NCBI RefSeq assembly: GCF_007990715.1
Contig: NZ_BJWY01000065.1
Coordinates: 1-40,340, forward strand
Direction of reading: 5' to 3'
Source: Nocardia seriolae NBRC 15557
GTDB taxonomy: Bacteria; Actinomycetota; Actinomycetes; Mycobacteriales; Mycobacteriaceae
Length of the DNA: 40,340 bases
Shown one piece after another: positions 1-7,319 of the stretch. The position numbers were made by a program, and so were the translations under genes. The notes below the pieces were generated by a model. That model ran no database searches, had not been told where the DNA came from, and saw only the letters and a list, made by a program, of their open reading frames with translations. The stretch's first letter is position 1; every line of letters begins with the position of its first letter.

Positions 1-6
1 CGACAC

Positions 7-12
7 TAGAGT
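7..12 (+). promoter_or_regulatory. -10 box of a leaderless ggt promoter
   Basis: The hexamer TAGAGT fits the actinobacterial TANNNT -10 pattern. It ends exactly 6 nt before the ATG at 19, so transcription would begin at or next to the start codon. The -35 region lies outside the window. Confidence 0.55.
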
Positions 13-18
13 CCGGTC

Positions 19-1974
19 ATGAGGCGCTCGAGACGCACCGCGGGCGGCGCTGCCGCTCTGCTCCTGCTGGCCGGATTGCTGACCGCCTGTTCGTCGTCGG
101 CGAATCACACCGCGTCATGCACGGTGTCCGCCAATGGAACTCCCGTCACCTCCGGGGTGCCGACCGGGCCCACCGGCACCAATCTGGCCCTGCGCCCGGA
201 GATCGCCACCGGCTACCGCACCGGCATGACGCCCGTGCGCACCGGCGATTTCGCGGTCTCCACCGCGAATCCCGTTGCGACCGAGGCGGCTTGCAAGGTG
301 CTGCGCGACGGCGGCACCGCCGCGGACGCGCTCATCGTGGCGCAGACCGTGCTGAATCTGGTGGAGCCGCAGGCCAGCGGCATCGGCGGCGGCGCGTTCC
401 TGATGTACTACGACGCCACCACCCGCTCCGTCGACGCCTACGACGGCCGCGAGACCGCCCCCGCGGCCGCCACCGAGGACTATCTGCGCTACATCAGCGC
501 CGCGGATCACACTGTGCCGCAACCGAACGCGCGCGCCAGCGGCCGCTCGATCGGCGTGCCCGGCGTGCTGCGGCTGCTGGAGCAGGCCCACGACGAACAC
601 GGCAAGCAGTCCTGGAAGGATCTGTTCACCCCGGCGATCGATCTCGCCGATCAGGGCTTCGAGATCTCCCCGCGGATGGCCGGTCAGATCGCCGCTTCCA
701 AGGCCGATCTGGCCCGCGACGACAATGCCAAGGCGTATTTCCTGCTGACGGACGGCAGTCCGAAGACCTCGGGCACCACGCTCACCAATCCGGCCTTCGG
801 CAAGACGCTCTCGGCCATCGCGACCGACGGCGCGAACGCCTTCTATACCGGGGCGATCGCCGCCGACATCGTCGACAACACCGCGCTGACCTCCGGCGGC
901 CGCACCCCGGGCCTGCTGGCGCTCGCGGATCTACAGTCCTACCAGGCCAAGAAGCGCACCGCGGTGTGCTCGCCGTACCGCAACCACGAGATCTGCGGCA
1001 TGCCCAACCCGTCCTCGGGCGGCATCACGGTGGAGGCGGCACTGGGCATCCTGTCCAATTTCGACCTGGCGTCGATGAAGCCGACCGACGCCGCGGGCGA
1101 CGGCAACACCGCGCGCGACGGCGGCAGGCCCACCGCCGCGGCCGTGCACCTGATCGCCGAGGCCGAGCGGCTGGCCTACGCCGACCGCGACAAGTACATC
1201 GCCGACGCGGATTTCGTTCCGCTGCCGGGCAATTCGCCCCAGACCCTGCTGGATCCGACCTATCTGAAGCAGCGCGCGGGCCTGATCGACCCGAACAAGA
1301 GCATGGGCACCGCCAAGCCCGGCGATTTCGGCCCGGTCCCGATCGGCAACGGCCCGCAGCAGCCCGAGCACGGCACCAGTCACGTCTCCATCGTCGACGA
1401 GTACGGCAATGCCGCGGCCATGACCACCACCGTCGAATCCGCCTTCGGCTCCTTCCATTTCGTCGACGGCTTCATACTCAACAACCAGCTCACCGACTTC
1501 TCCGCCGAACCCCTCGACAAGGACGGCAACCCGATCGCCAACCGCCTCGACCCGGGCAAGCGACCCCGCAGCTCCATGGCTCCGACCCTGGTCTTCGACC
1601 GCAACCCCGACGGCACCCGCGGGCAGCTCAGCCACGTCACCGGCTCCCCCGGCGGCGCGGTCATCATCCAGTTCGTGGTGAAAACCCTGGTGGGCATGCT
1701 GGATTGGGGCCTGAACCCGCAGCAGGCCGTCTCGATGATCGACTTCGGCGCGAACAACACACCCACCACCAATCTCGGCGGCGAACATCCCGCGGTGAAC
1801 GCGGCCGACAAGGGCGATCACGACCCCCTGGTCCTCGCGCTACGGCAGCAGGGCGATCAGGTCTCGGTGGCCCCGCAGTCCAGCGGCCTGTCGGCGCTGG
1901 CCCGCGACGGCGACGGCTGGATCGGCAGCGCGGACCCCCGCCGCGAGGGCGCGGTGCTGGGCAGCCCGCGCTAG
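19..1974 (+). CDS. ggt: gamma-glutamyltranspeptidase, lipoprotein
   Basis: This 651-residue protein is a gamma-glutamyltransferase/hydrolase of the Ntn-hydrolase fold. The family cleaves gamma-glutamyl bonds, as in glutathione and related thiols, outside the cytoplasm. It opens with a basic stretch, a hydrophobic segment and the lipobox LTAC (Cys24), so it is probably a lipid-anchored exported protein. The processing site is the HGTSH motif with predicted nucleophile Thr453, which would become the N-terminus of the small subunit. Downstream are the expected substrate-pocket stretches PRSSMAPT and GSPGG (about 515-546). The start at 19 fits the -10 box just upstream and gives a clean signal peptide. 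It converges with the PH-domain gene at 2069-2563. The natural substrate is unknown. Confidence 0.93.
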   Translation: MRRSRRTAGGAAALLLLAGLLTACSSSANHTASCTVSANGTPVTSGVPTGPTGTNLALRPEIATGYRTGMTPVRTGDFAVSTANPVATEAACKVLRDGGTAADALIVAQTVLNLVEPQASGIGGGAFLMYYDATTRSVDAYDGRETAPAAATEDYLRYISAADHTVPQPNARASGRSIGVPGVLRLLEQAHDEHGKQSWKDLFTPAIDLADQGFEISPRMAGQIAASKADLARDDNAKAYFLLTDGSPKTSGTTLTNPAFGKTLSAIATDGANAFYTGAIAADIVDNTALTSGGRTPGLLALADLQSYQAKKRTAVCSPYRNHEICGMPNPSSGGITVEAALGILSNFDLASMKPTDAAGDGNTARDGGRPTAAAVHLIAEAERLAYADRDKYIADADFVPLPGNSPQTLLDPTYLKQRAGLIDPNKSMGTAKPGDFGPVPIGNGPQQPEHGTSHVSIVDEYGNAAAMTTTVESAFGSFHFVDGFILNNQLTDFSAEPLDKDGNPIANRLDPGKRPRSSMAPTLVFDRNPDGTRGQLSHVTGSPGGAVIIQFVVKTLVGMLDWGLNPQQAVSMIDFGANNTPTTNLGGEHPAVNAADKGDHDPLVLALRQQGDQVSVAPQSSGLSALARDGDGWIGSADPRREGAVLGSPR

Positions 1975-2007
1975 CGGAATCGGCGCGGATCCTGATACCG
2001 TTGGCGC

Positions 2008-2025
2008 CGTGGCGAATTCGCCACG
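2008..2025. terminator. palindrome between convergent genes
   Basis: CGTGGCGAATTCGCCACG is a perfect 18-bp palindrome in the 94-bp gap between ggt (+) and the PH-domain gene (-). It could fold on either transcript. There is no U-tract, which is common in actinobacterial terminators. The role is inferred from position. Confidence 0.4.
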
Positions 2026-2068
2026 CGGCGGCCGACGCGGCCCGGGGCTCGACGCCGGATCCGGTTGC

Positions 2069-2563
2069 TCAGTCCTGATTCTCGGCGCTGTACTTCGCGC
2101 CGAGTTCGCGGAAGCGGTCCATGGCCTCGGCGGCGCGCATCTTGTCGTTGGAGCGGATGGCCATCAGGGGCACGTACTCGTCGTGGGCGAGTTCCAGCCG
2201 GGCCCAGGACTTCTTGTCCGGGAAGGAGATCCCGCGAATGTCCTTCCATGCGAACAGATTGTCGCCCACGATATTGCGCACCATGACGCCGCGTTCGCCG
2301 ACCCGCACCCGGGGCCGGGTGAGGGTCAGCACGCCACCGGCGAGCAGCAGGCCGAAGAGCATGAGCCCGATCTGGTCGGAGACCCGGAAGTTCACGCCGG
2401 TGGAGCCGTGCCGCAGCACGAAACCGCCGAAGATGAAGATGGCGGCCAGTATCGCGGCCACGATGCGCACGGTGAGGATGGCGTGGTGGGGTCGCACTTC
2501 CAGATCCCATTCGGGATTCGACTCGGCCATCGGTTGCCCGGACTCCACCTTCTGCTGCTCCAT
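2069..2563 (-). CDS. membrane PH-domain protein (bPH_6-like)
   Basis: This 164-residue protein has two hydrophobic segments (about 28-50 and 62-82) followed by a PH-like domain of the actinobacterial low-molecular-weight antigen 6 type (about 85-158, with RPRVRV and FAWKDIRGISFPD). The layout matches the membrane PH protein that follows ribH in mycobacteria (Rv1417, from memory). It starts 8 nt after the ribH stop, so it is probably the last gene of the rib transcript. The ATG at 2563 was chosen. A second ATG at 2530 has AGGTGGAG upstream and would remove 11 residues. The function is not known; its place suggests a link to riboflavin production or to the envelope, which is inference. Confidence 0.8.
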   Translation of the reverse strand: MEQQKVESGQPMAESNPEWDLEVRPHHAILTVRIVAAILAAIFIFGGFVLRHGSTGVNFRVSDQIGLMLFGLLLAGGVLTLTRPRVRVGERGVMVRNIVGDNLFAWKDIRGISFPDKKSWARLELAHDEYVPLMAIRSNDKMRAAEAMDRFRELGAKYSAENQD

Positions 2564-2571
2564 ACCGACGA

Positions 2572-3051
2572 TCAGACCGTCTGGGTGAGTTCGCGCAGGG
2601 TGAGCGCGGCGTCGAGGGCGGCCGCGGCCGCCTGCTCGCCCTTGTTCTCGGCCGCACCCGGCAGGCCCGCCCGATCGAGGGCCTGCTCCTCGGTGTTCAC
2701 GGTGAGCACGCCATTGGTAACCGGGGTGCTCTCGTCGAGGGACACCCGGGTCAGCCCGGCGGTCACCGAATCGCACACGTACTCGAAATGTGGTGTCCCG
2801 CCGCGGATCACGACGCCCAGCGCGACCACCGCGTCGTGGGTGCGGGCCAGCGCCTGCGCCACCACCGGCAGCTCCATGGCACCGGCGACGCGCACCACGG
2901 TGATGTCGGCGACTCCGGCCGCCCGCGCGGTCTGCTCCGCGTTCGCGACCAGCGCGTCGCAGATGGTGGTGTGCCAGCGCGAGGCCACGATCCCCAGCTT
3001 GAGGTCCTTGGCATCGGCGAGCTCGAATGTCGGTACGCCCGTACCGCTCAT
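2572..3051 (-). CDS. ribH: 6,7-dimethyl-8-ribityllumazine synthase
   Basis: RibH condenses 5-amino-6-ribitylamino-uracil with 3,4-dihydroxybutanone 4-phosphate to form lumazine, the penultimate step of riboflavin synthesis. The 159-residue length is typical. Family features are the N-terminal IVASRWHTTI segment, AGAMELPVVAQALA (about 57-70), VIRGGTPHFEYVC with the catalytic-region His, and LTVNTEEQALDRAG near the C-terminus. It lies between ribBA and the PH-domain gene on the same strand. The ATG at 3051 is preceded by a purine-rich GAGAGGGCGG. The protein normally forms pentamers or icosahedral shells. Confidence 0.96.
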   Translation of the reverse strand: MSGTGVPTFELADAKDLKLGIVASRWHTTICDALVANAEQTARAAGVADITVVRVAGAMELPVVAQALARTHDAVVALGVVIRGGTPHFEYVCDSVTAGLTRVSLDESTPVTNGVLTVNTEEQALDRAGLPGAAENKGEQAAAAALDAALTLRELTQTV

Positions 3052-3107
3052 CGTTGTTCCGCCCTCTCGTAGTCGGTTTGCGCGCGCGTAGTCGGTTGGG
3101 ACAGCGC

Positions 3108-4352
3108 TCAGTTGGCGGTTTCGCCCAGGTCCAAGTCTTCCAGGCCGACCAGGTCGTGTCCCATCCGGTCCCGCTTGGTGCGCAGGTAGCGCAGGTTGTG
3201 CTTGTTGGCGCGCACCGGCATCGGGACGCGCTCGCTGATCGACAGGCCGTAGCCCTCGATGCCCGCGCGCTTGTCCGGGTTGTTGGTGAGCAGCCGCATC
3301 GAGGTGATGCCCAGATCGACCAGGATCTGCGCGCCGATGCCGTAGTCGCGGGCGTCGGCGGGCAGGCCCAGGTCCAGGTTGGCGTCCACGGTGTCCGCGC
3401 CGCCGTCCTGCAACTGGTAGGCCTGCAGCTTGTGCAGCAGCCCGATGCCGCGGCCCTCGTGCCCGCGCATGTAGAGCAGCACGCCGCGACCCTGTTCGGC
3501 GATCATCGCCAGCGCGGCGTCGAGCTGCGGGCCGCAGTCGCAGCGCAGCGAGCCGAAGGCGTCACCGGTCAGGCATTCCGAGTGCACGCGCACGAGCACA
3601 TCCTTGCCGTCACCGATGTCGCCCATGACCAGGGCGACGTGCTCGGCGTCGTCGTACTCCGACGCGTAGCCGATGGCCCGGAAGTCGCCGAACTCGGTGG
3701 GCAGCTTGGCCTCGGCCACCTGCTTGACGTGCTTCTTGTTGCGGCGGCGCCAGGCGATCATGTCGGCGATGGAGATGAGCGCCAGATCGTGTTCGTCGGC
3801 GAAGACGCGCAACTCGTCGGTGCGCGCCATATCGCCTTCGTTCTTCTGGCTGACGATCTCGCAGATGACGCCGGCGGGGCCGAGCCCGGCCATGCGGGCC
3901 AGATCCACGGCGGCCTCGGTGTGGCCGGGACGGCGCAGCACGCCACCGTCCTTGGCGCGCAACGGAACCACGTGGCCCGGGCGGGTCAGGTCGTCGGACT
4001 TGGAGGCCGGGTCGGCGAGCACGCGCATGGTGGTGGCGCGGTCGGCGGCCGAGATGCCGGTGCTGATGCCCTCGCGGGCGTCGACGGCCACGGTGTAGGC
4101 GGTGCCGTGCTTGTCCTGATTGACCCCGTACATCGGGGGCAGGCCGAGGCGGTCGCAGTCCGCGCCGGTCAGCGGCACACAGATGTAACCGGAGGTGTAG
4201 CGGATCATGAAGGCCACGAGCTCGGGTGTTGCCTTCTCCGCCGCGAAGATGAGGTCGCCCTCGTTCTCCCGGCCCTCGTCGTCGACGACGACGACCGCCT
4301 TACCGGCGGCGATGTCGGCGACTGCGCGCTCGATGGTGTCGAACCTGGTCAC
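3108..4352 (-). CDS. ribBA: bifunctional DHBP synthase / GTP cyclohydrolase II
   Basis: This 414-residue fusion catalyses both entry reactions of riboflavin synthesis. Residues about 1-205 are 3,4-dihydroxy-2-butanone-4-phosphate synthase, with the acidic DDEGRENEGD loop at 24-33 and RPGHTEAAVD at 141-150. Residues about 206-414 are GTP cyclohydrolase II, with zinc ligands Cys260, Cys271 and Cys273 (SECLTGD and LRCDCGPQ) and the RGHEGRGIG loop at 296-304. Both active sites look intact. The start is GTG at 4352. A -10 box sits in the gap to ribE, so it may be transcribed separately as well as from the ribE promoter. Its ribulose 5-phosphate substrate is interconverted by the nearby rpe product. 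Confidence 0.97.
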   Translation of the reverse strand: MTRFDTIERAVADIAAGKAVVVVDDEGRENEGDLIFAAEKATPELVAFMIRYTSGYICVPLTGADCDRLGLPPMYGVNQDKHGTAYTVAVDAREGISTGISAADRATTMRVLADPASKSDDLTRPGHVVPLRAKDGGVLRRPGHTEAAVDLARMAGLGPAGVICEIVSQKNEGDMARTDELRVFADEHDLALISIADMIAWRRRNKKHVKQVAEAKLPTEFGDFRAIGYASEYDDAEHVALVMGDIGDGKDVLVRVHSECLTGDAFGSLRCDCGPQLDAALAMIAEQGRGVLLYMRGHEGRGIGLLHKLQAYQLQDGGADTVDANLDLGLPADARDYGIGAQILVDLGITSMRLLTNNPDKRAGIEGYGLSISERVPMPVRANKHNLRYLRTKRDRMGHDLVGLEDLDLGETAN

Positions 4353-4388
4353 GTCTGTTGTGCTCCATCTCGAATTAGGTGCCTCATT

Positions 4389-4394
4389 ACAGTA
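4389..4394 (-). promoter_or_regulatory. candidate -10 box upstream of ribBA
   Basis: On the minus strand this reads TACTGT, about 37 nt before the GTG of ribBA, in the 90-bp gap after ribE. It suggests an internal promoter. No strong -35 was recognised. Confidence 0.35.
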
Positions 4395-4442
4395 AGCCAG
4401 CGACGGTGTCCGTTTTGCGCCGCCTCCGGCCTCGCGGGTAGA

Positions 4443-5069
4443 TCAACCGCGCTGCACGAGCCGTTCGACGTACTTGGCGATGATGTCGACTTCGAGATTC
4501 ACGACCGTGCCGACCGGGGCGGTGCCCAGGGTGGTGAGCTCGCGCGTGGTGGGAATGAGGGAGACCTCGAACCAGTCCTTGGCGCCGTCGGCGAAGACCT
4601 CGTCGGCGATGCCGATGCCCGAGACGGTCAGCGAGATGCCGTCCACGGTGATGGAGCCCTTCTCGACGACGTAACGGGCAATGCTGTCGGGCAGGGAGAT
4701 TCGCACGACCTCCCAGTTCTCGTAGGGGGTGCGGGAGACGATGGTGCCGGTGCCGTCGACGTGGCCCTGCACGATGTGGCCGCCCAGGCGGCTGTTCACG
4801 GCCGCGGCGCGTTCCAAGTTCACCCGGGAGCCGACCGACAGGCCGCCGATGCTGGAGCGGTCGAGGGTCTCGGCCATGACGTCCACGGTGAAGGTGTTGC
4901 CCCGCACCTGCTGATCCACGACGGTGAGGCAGACGCCGTTGACGGCGATCGAATCACCGTGTCCGGCATCGGAGGTCACCAGGGGACCGCGAATGGTCAG
5001 TCGCGCCGAGTCGCCCAGCTGTTCGGTGGCGACGATCTCGCCCAGCTCCTCGACGATGCCTGTGAACAT
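4443..5069 (-). CDS. ribE: riboflavin synthase, alpha subunit
   Basis: Riboflavin synthase dismutates two lumazine molecules into riboflavin and a pyrimidine that is recycled. The 208-residue protein shows the expected two tandem lumazine-binding barrels. The first starts MFTGIVEELG and contains the catalytic-site region VNGVCLTV. The second starts near GHIVQGHVDGTG and contains DGISLTVSG. The N-terminal MFTGIVE is the classic start of the family, which fixes the ATG at 5069, with GGGAGAGGT upstream as ribosome binding site. It is the first gene of the rib cluster and has a highly structured leader. The symbol follows the ribE convention; mycobacteria use ribC. Confidence 0.96.
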   Translation of the reverse strand: MFTGIVEELGEIVATEQLGDSARLTIRGPLVTSDAGHGDSIAVNGVCLTVVDQQVRGNTFTVDVMAETLDRSSIGGLSVGSRVNLERAAAVNSRLGGHIVQGHVDGTGTIVSRTPYENWEVVRISLPDSIARYVVEKGSITVDGISLTVSGIGIADEVFADGAKDWFEVSLIPTTRELTTLGTAPVGTVVNLEVDIIAKYVERLVQRG

Positions 5070-5160
5070 GCCTTACCTCTCCCGTTCGCCTGTGCGTTCT
5101 CCGCTTGCGGCAACAGCCCGCGCGGCGTGGGGTATTCCCGGCGCGAACGGTCGTCCCCCT
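5070..5160 (-). promoter_or_regulatory. structured leader of ribE, not a recognisable FMN riboswitch
   Basis: Read on the minus strand, CCGTTCGC (5143-5150) pairs perfectly with GCGAACGG (5082-5089) to close a domain of about 70 nt. Inside are short hairpins: GGG/CCC around an AATA loop (5130-5139), a GC-rich helix, and CTGT/ACAG (5113-5116 with 5090-5093). The closing helix ends a few bases before the GGGAGAGG ribosome binding site. A -10-like TAGGCT lies just upstream (about 5162-5167). The invariant blocks of the FMN riboswitch are absent. A regulatory role is inference. Confidence 0.45.
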
Positions 5161-5205
5161 CAGCCTAACGACGGCGGGTCGTAGGCGACATGCGGCCTTG
5201 TTCAC

Positions 5206-5619
5206 TGGAGAGTTGGATACCGGGCGTCAGATGAAATCGGGCATATGCCAACTTGCGATCAGCATATTGTCCGAATTATGCGATACAACCAATTGAAAGG
5301 TCGGAATTTACCGGTTTCACGAATGGCCTGACCTGGGCCGATGGCCGGTGGTACCCAATCCACGACTCGCTTACACCAGAATCTTGCGCAGCAGCGAAAA
5401 TGGACGCAAGATTGTTATGCGGCTGATTCCCGCAGTTCAACTTTCTCCCAGAGCGGTTCAACGCAGAACGGTGCAGTTCAACGTAGAACGGTCCCGGCGT
5501 CCATCGGCCGATCCAGGCCGGAGACGGTCATCGCAACCATACGAACGAAGGAAGGTTTGCCCCCGCGCGGGTCGGATCCAGGTGGCAGACAACACATTCG
5601 GCACAGTTGGGGGTGCGGC
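5206..5619. other. intergenic region, AT-richer, with tandem repeats
   Basis: This stretch separates divergent ribE (-) and the unknown gene at 5620 (+). It is richer in A and T than its surroundings. I see no convincing gene: open frames through it lack start context and recognisable protein content. Its clear structure is the repeat array at 5435-5492. Confidence 0.5.
5435..5492 (+). repeat. tandem GTTCAAC repeats (GTTC-N6-GAAC units)
   Basis: GTTCAACGCAGAACGGT at 5456-5472 and GTTCAACGTAGAACGGT at 5476-5492 differ at one base, with a 20-bp period. A third partial copy, GTTCAAC, begins at 5435, 21 bp before the first full unit. Each full unit is an inverted repeat GTTC-N6-GAAC. Spacing of two helical turns is typical of cooperative operator sites. 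They lie about 130 bp upstream of the gene at 5620. Confidence 0.65.
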
Positions 5620-6066
5620 GTGACCACGTTTCTCGATACAGCGCTCGAAGTTCGCTGCGTGCAGTATCGGCGCGAATTTCACCTGCCGGCATCGATAGAT
5701 CCGACGTCACGACACATCCTGTTGGAGATAGGCAATCGTTACGGAGCCATCACCATGCCCGCCGACCTGGGCGAACGCGTCCAGCATCGGCTGACCCAGG
5801 CCGATCTGGCCGGTCCGGTCGTGCATAATCCCCGCGCCCGGCGCTGGACCTTCATCACCGGCCCGGCCCGCCCGGACACACTGAGCAAATCGGTGGCCGC
5901 GGCGCTGTTCCGGCTCTACGCCACCGTCGCGTGCTCGGGTGCACAGGTGGTGCTCCCGTCCGCCGATGACGAGCGGACGGGCTACCGCACCTGGATCCAC
6001 TCCCCCGATTCCATGGACACCGTGCCGCCGCTGGAATCGGTGATCGAGGCGCTGCTCCGACGCTGA
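5620..6066 (+). CDS. conserved hypothetical protein
   Basis: The predicted product has 148 residues from the GTG at 5620, which has GGGGG 6 nt upstream. I do not recognise a named domain. It resembles uncharacterised Nocardia and Rhodococcus proteins with a short beta-rich start and the segment PRARRWTFITGPARP (about 70-84). There is no signal peptide or membrane segment, so it is probably cytoplasmic. An upstream in-frame extension to 5341 exists, but it crosses the repeat array and does not look like protein. It converges with rpe, with only 40 bp between them. The tandem repeats upstream suggest tight regulation. Function unknown. Confidence 0.6.
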   Translation: MTTFLDTALEVRCVQYRREFHLPASIDPTSRHILLEIGNRYGAITMPADLGERVQHRLTQADLAGPVVHNPRARRWTFITGPARPDTLSKSVAAALFRLYATVACSGAQVVLPSADDERTGYRTWIHSPDSMDTVPPLESVIEALLRR

Positions 6067-6106
6067 CCGCCGGTCCGGTTCGGTCCGCTACGCCCGGTTC
6101 ATTCCG

Positions 6107-6769
6107 CTACGCGGAGGCCGTCTCGACCGCGATCACCTTCTGCCGCAAGGCTTCCACGGTCGCGGCCGGGTCCGGGGTGCCGTACACCGCGGAACCGGCC
6201 ACGAAGCAGTCCACCCCGGCCTCGGCGGCCTGCTCGATGGTGTCCATATTGATGCCGCCGTCGATCTCCACCACCAGGCGCAGCTCCCCGGCGTCGACCA
6301 GGCGGCGCACCTGCTTGGCCTTGTCGAGCACGTGCGCGATGAAAGACTGTCCGCCGAAACCGGGTTCGACGCTCATCACCAGCAGGGTGTCGAACTCGCG
6401 CAGGATCTCGAGGTAGGGCTCGATCGGGGTGTTCGGCTTGACCGACAGGCCCGCCTTGGCGCCCGCGGCGCGGATGTCGCGCGCCACCGCGATCGGATTG
6501 TCGGTGGCCTCGGCGTGGAAGGTGACGTTGTAGGCGCCCGCCTCCGCGTATCCGGGGGCCCAGCGTTCCGGGTTCTCGATCATCAGATGGCAGTCCATCG
6601 GAATGTCGGTGACCTTCAAAAGGCTTTGCACGATCGGCAAACCGAGCGTCAGGTTGGGCACGAAGTGGTTGTCCATGACGTCGACGTGCACCCAGTCGGC
6701 GCCCTCGATGGCCTTCAACTCATCCGCGAGACGGGAGAAGTCGGCGGAGAGGATGGAGGGGGCGATCAT
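6107..6769 (-). CDS. rpe: ribulose-phosphate 3-epimerase
   Basis: Rpe interconverts ribulose 5-phosphate and xylulose 5-phosphate in the pentose phosphate pathway. The 220-residue product is a TIM barrel with the family motifs APSILSADF at the start, HVDVMDNHFVPNLTLG around residues 33-48 (metal-binding His and Asp), CHLMIENP, SVEPGFGGQSF and EIDGGI. The ATG at 6769 was chosen because it begins the conserved MIAPSIL strand. An in-frame GTG at 6808 would add 13 residues, and neither start has a good ribosome binding site. It is divergent from the anti-sigma gene and convergent with the unknown gene at 5620. Confidence 0.94.
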   Translation of the reverse strand: MIAPSILSADFSRLADELKAIEGADWVHVDVMDNHFVPNLTLGLPIVQSLLKVTDIPMDCHLMIENPERWAPGYAEAGAYNVTFHAEATDNPIAVARDIRAAGAKAGLSVKPNTPIEPYLEILREFDTLLVMSVEPGFGGQSFIAHVLDKAKQVRRLVDAGELRLVVEIDGGINMDTIEQAAEAGVDCFVAGSAVYGTPDPAATVEALRQKVIAVETASA

Positions 6770-6857
6770 CGGCGCGGGCCGCTGGAAAGGGGAGGAAGAG
6801 GTGCACACATGGCGAAGTGTATCGGCAGCCGGTGTGTCCTCCATCGTCACCGTGAAT

Positions 6858-6889
6858 GGCTGATTGCCGCGCGCCGGAATGGGTAGCCT
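6858..6889 (+). promoter_or_regulatory. promoter of the anti-sigma/sigF operon
   Basis: Two readings overlap. TAGCCT at 6884-6889 lies 7 nt before the GTG at 6897 and fits a leaderless housekeeping promoter. GGGTA at 6881-6885, with GGCTG 18 bp upstream (6858-6862), partly matches the SigF pattern GGTTT-N15-18-GGGTAT, as expected if SigF activates its own operon. The -35 match is weak. Confidence 0.4.
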
Positions 6890-6896
6890 TAACAGG

Positions 6897-7319
6897 GTGA
6901 TCAACATTTCGGCGGAACAAGGATTGCGCGGCACACCGGTCGAGATCGGCGTCGCCGCCTCCGTCTCCCAGTTGCCCATCGTGCGCGGACTCGCCGAAAC
7001 CCTGGTGCTGCTCAGCGATTTCACCCTCGACGAGGTGGCCGACATCCGGCTCGCCGTGGACGAGGCCGCCTCCACGGTGATCGCCCTGGCCGCGCCCGGC
7101 ACCACGCTGCAGTGCCTGTTCACCGTCGGCGAGTCCGACTTGATCGTGCGGGTGAGCGGCATCGCGGCGGCCGAGGGGCTACCGGATCAGCGCAGCTTCG
7201 GCTGGCATGTGCTGCGCACGCTCTCCGATGAGGTCACCGCCGATCAGGAACCCTTCGATCCGGCGCTCTCCGGCTACCCGACCGCCGTGCAGTTCCGGCG
7301 GGTCCGGGGGAAGGCGTAG
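6897..7319 (+). CDS. rsbW: anti-sigma factor, RsbW/UsfX type
   Basis: This 140-residue GHKL-fold protein is the likely anti-sigma factor that holds SigF inactive until an anti-anti-sigma protein releases it. The fold shows in IGVAASVSQLPIVRGLAETL and ADIRLAVDEAASTVI. The second segment is the N-box, but the usual Asn is a Thr, and no DxGxG ATP box is visible, as I recall for mycobacterial UsfX. Kinase activity is therefore doubtful. The GTG at 6897 was chosen because a -10 box sits 7 nt upstream and family proteins begin near here. Its stop TAG overlaps the sigF GTG by one base, so translation is coupled. Confidence 0.87.
   Translation: MINISAEQGLRGTPVEIGVAASVSQLPIVRGLAETLVLLSDFTLDEVADIRLAVDEAASTVIALAAPGTTLQCLFTVGESDLIVRVSGIAAAEGLPDQRSFGWHVLRTLSDEVTADQEPFDPALSGYPTAVQFRRVRGKA

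Noticed and set aside
5070..5160. FMN riboswitch upstream of ribE
   Set aside because: The conserved blocks of the FMN riboswitch are absent and the helix order does not match. It is kept only as an unknown structured leader.
3027..5168. 713-codon plus-strand open frame across the rib genes
   Set aside because: It runs antisense through ribBA and ribE, which are certain. The product is low-complexity with His/Gly/Val bias and no recognisable fold.
5456..5492. LexA/SOS box
   Set aside because: The actinobacterial SOS box is GAAC-N4-GTTC with flanking T/A. Here the units are GTTC-N6-GAAC, with the wrong order and spacing.
6769..6844. Longer rpe starts at 6808 (GTG) and 6844 (ATG)
   Set aside because: The added residues are not family-like and lack a ribosome binding site. 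They remain possible, since the chosen start also lacks one.
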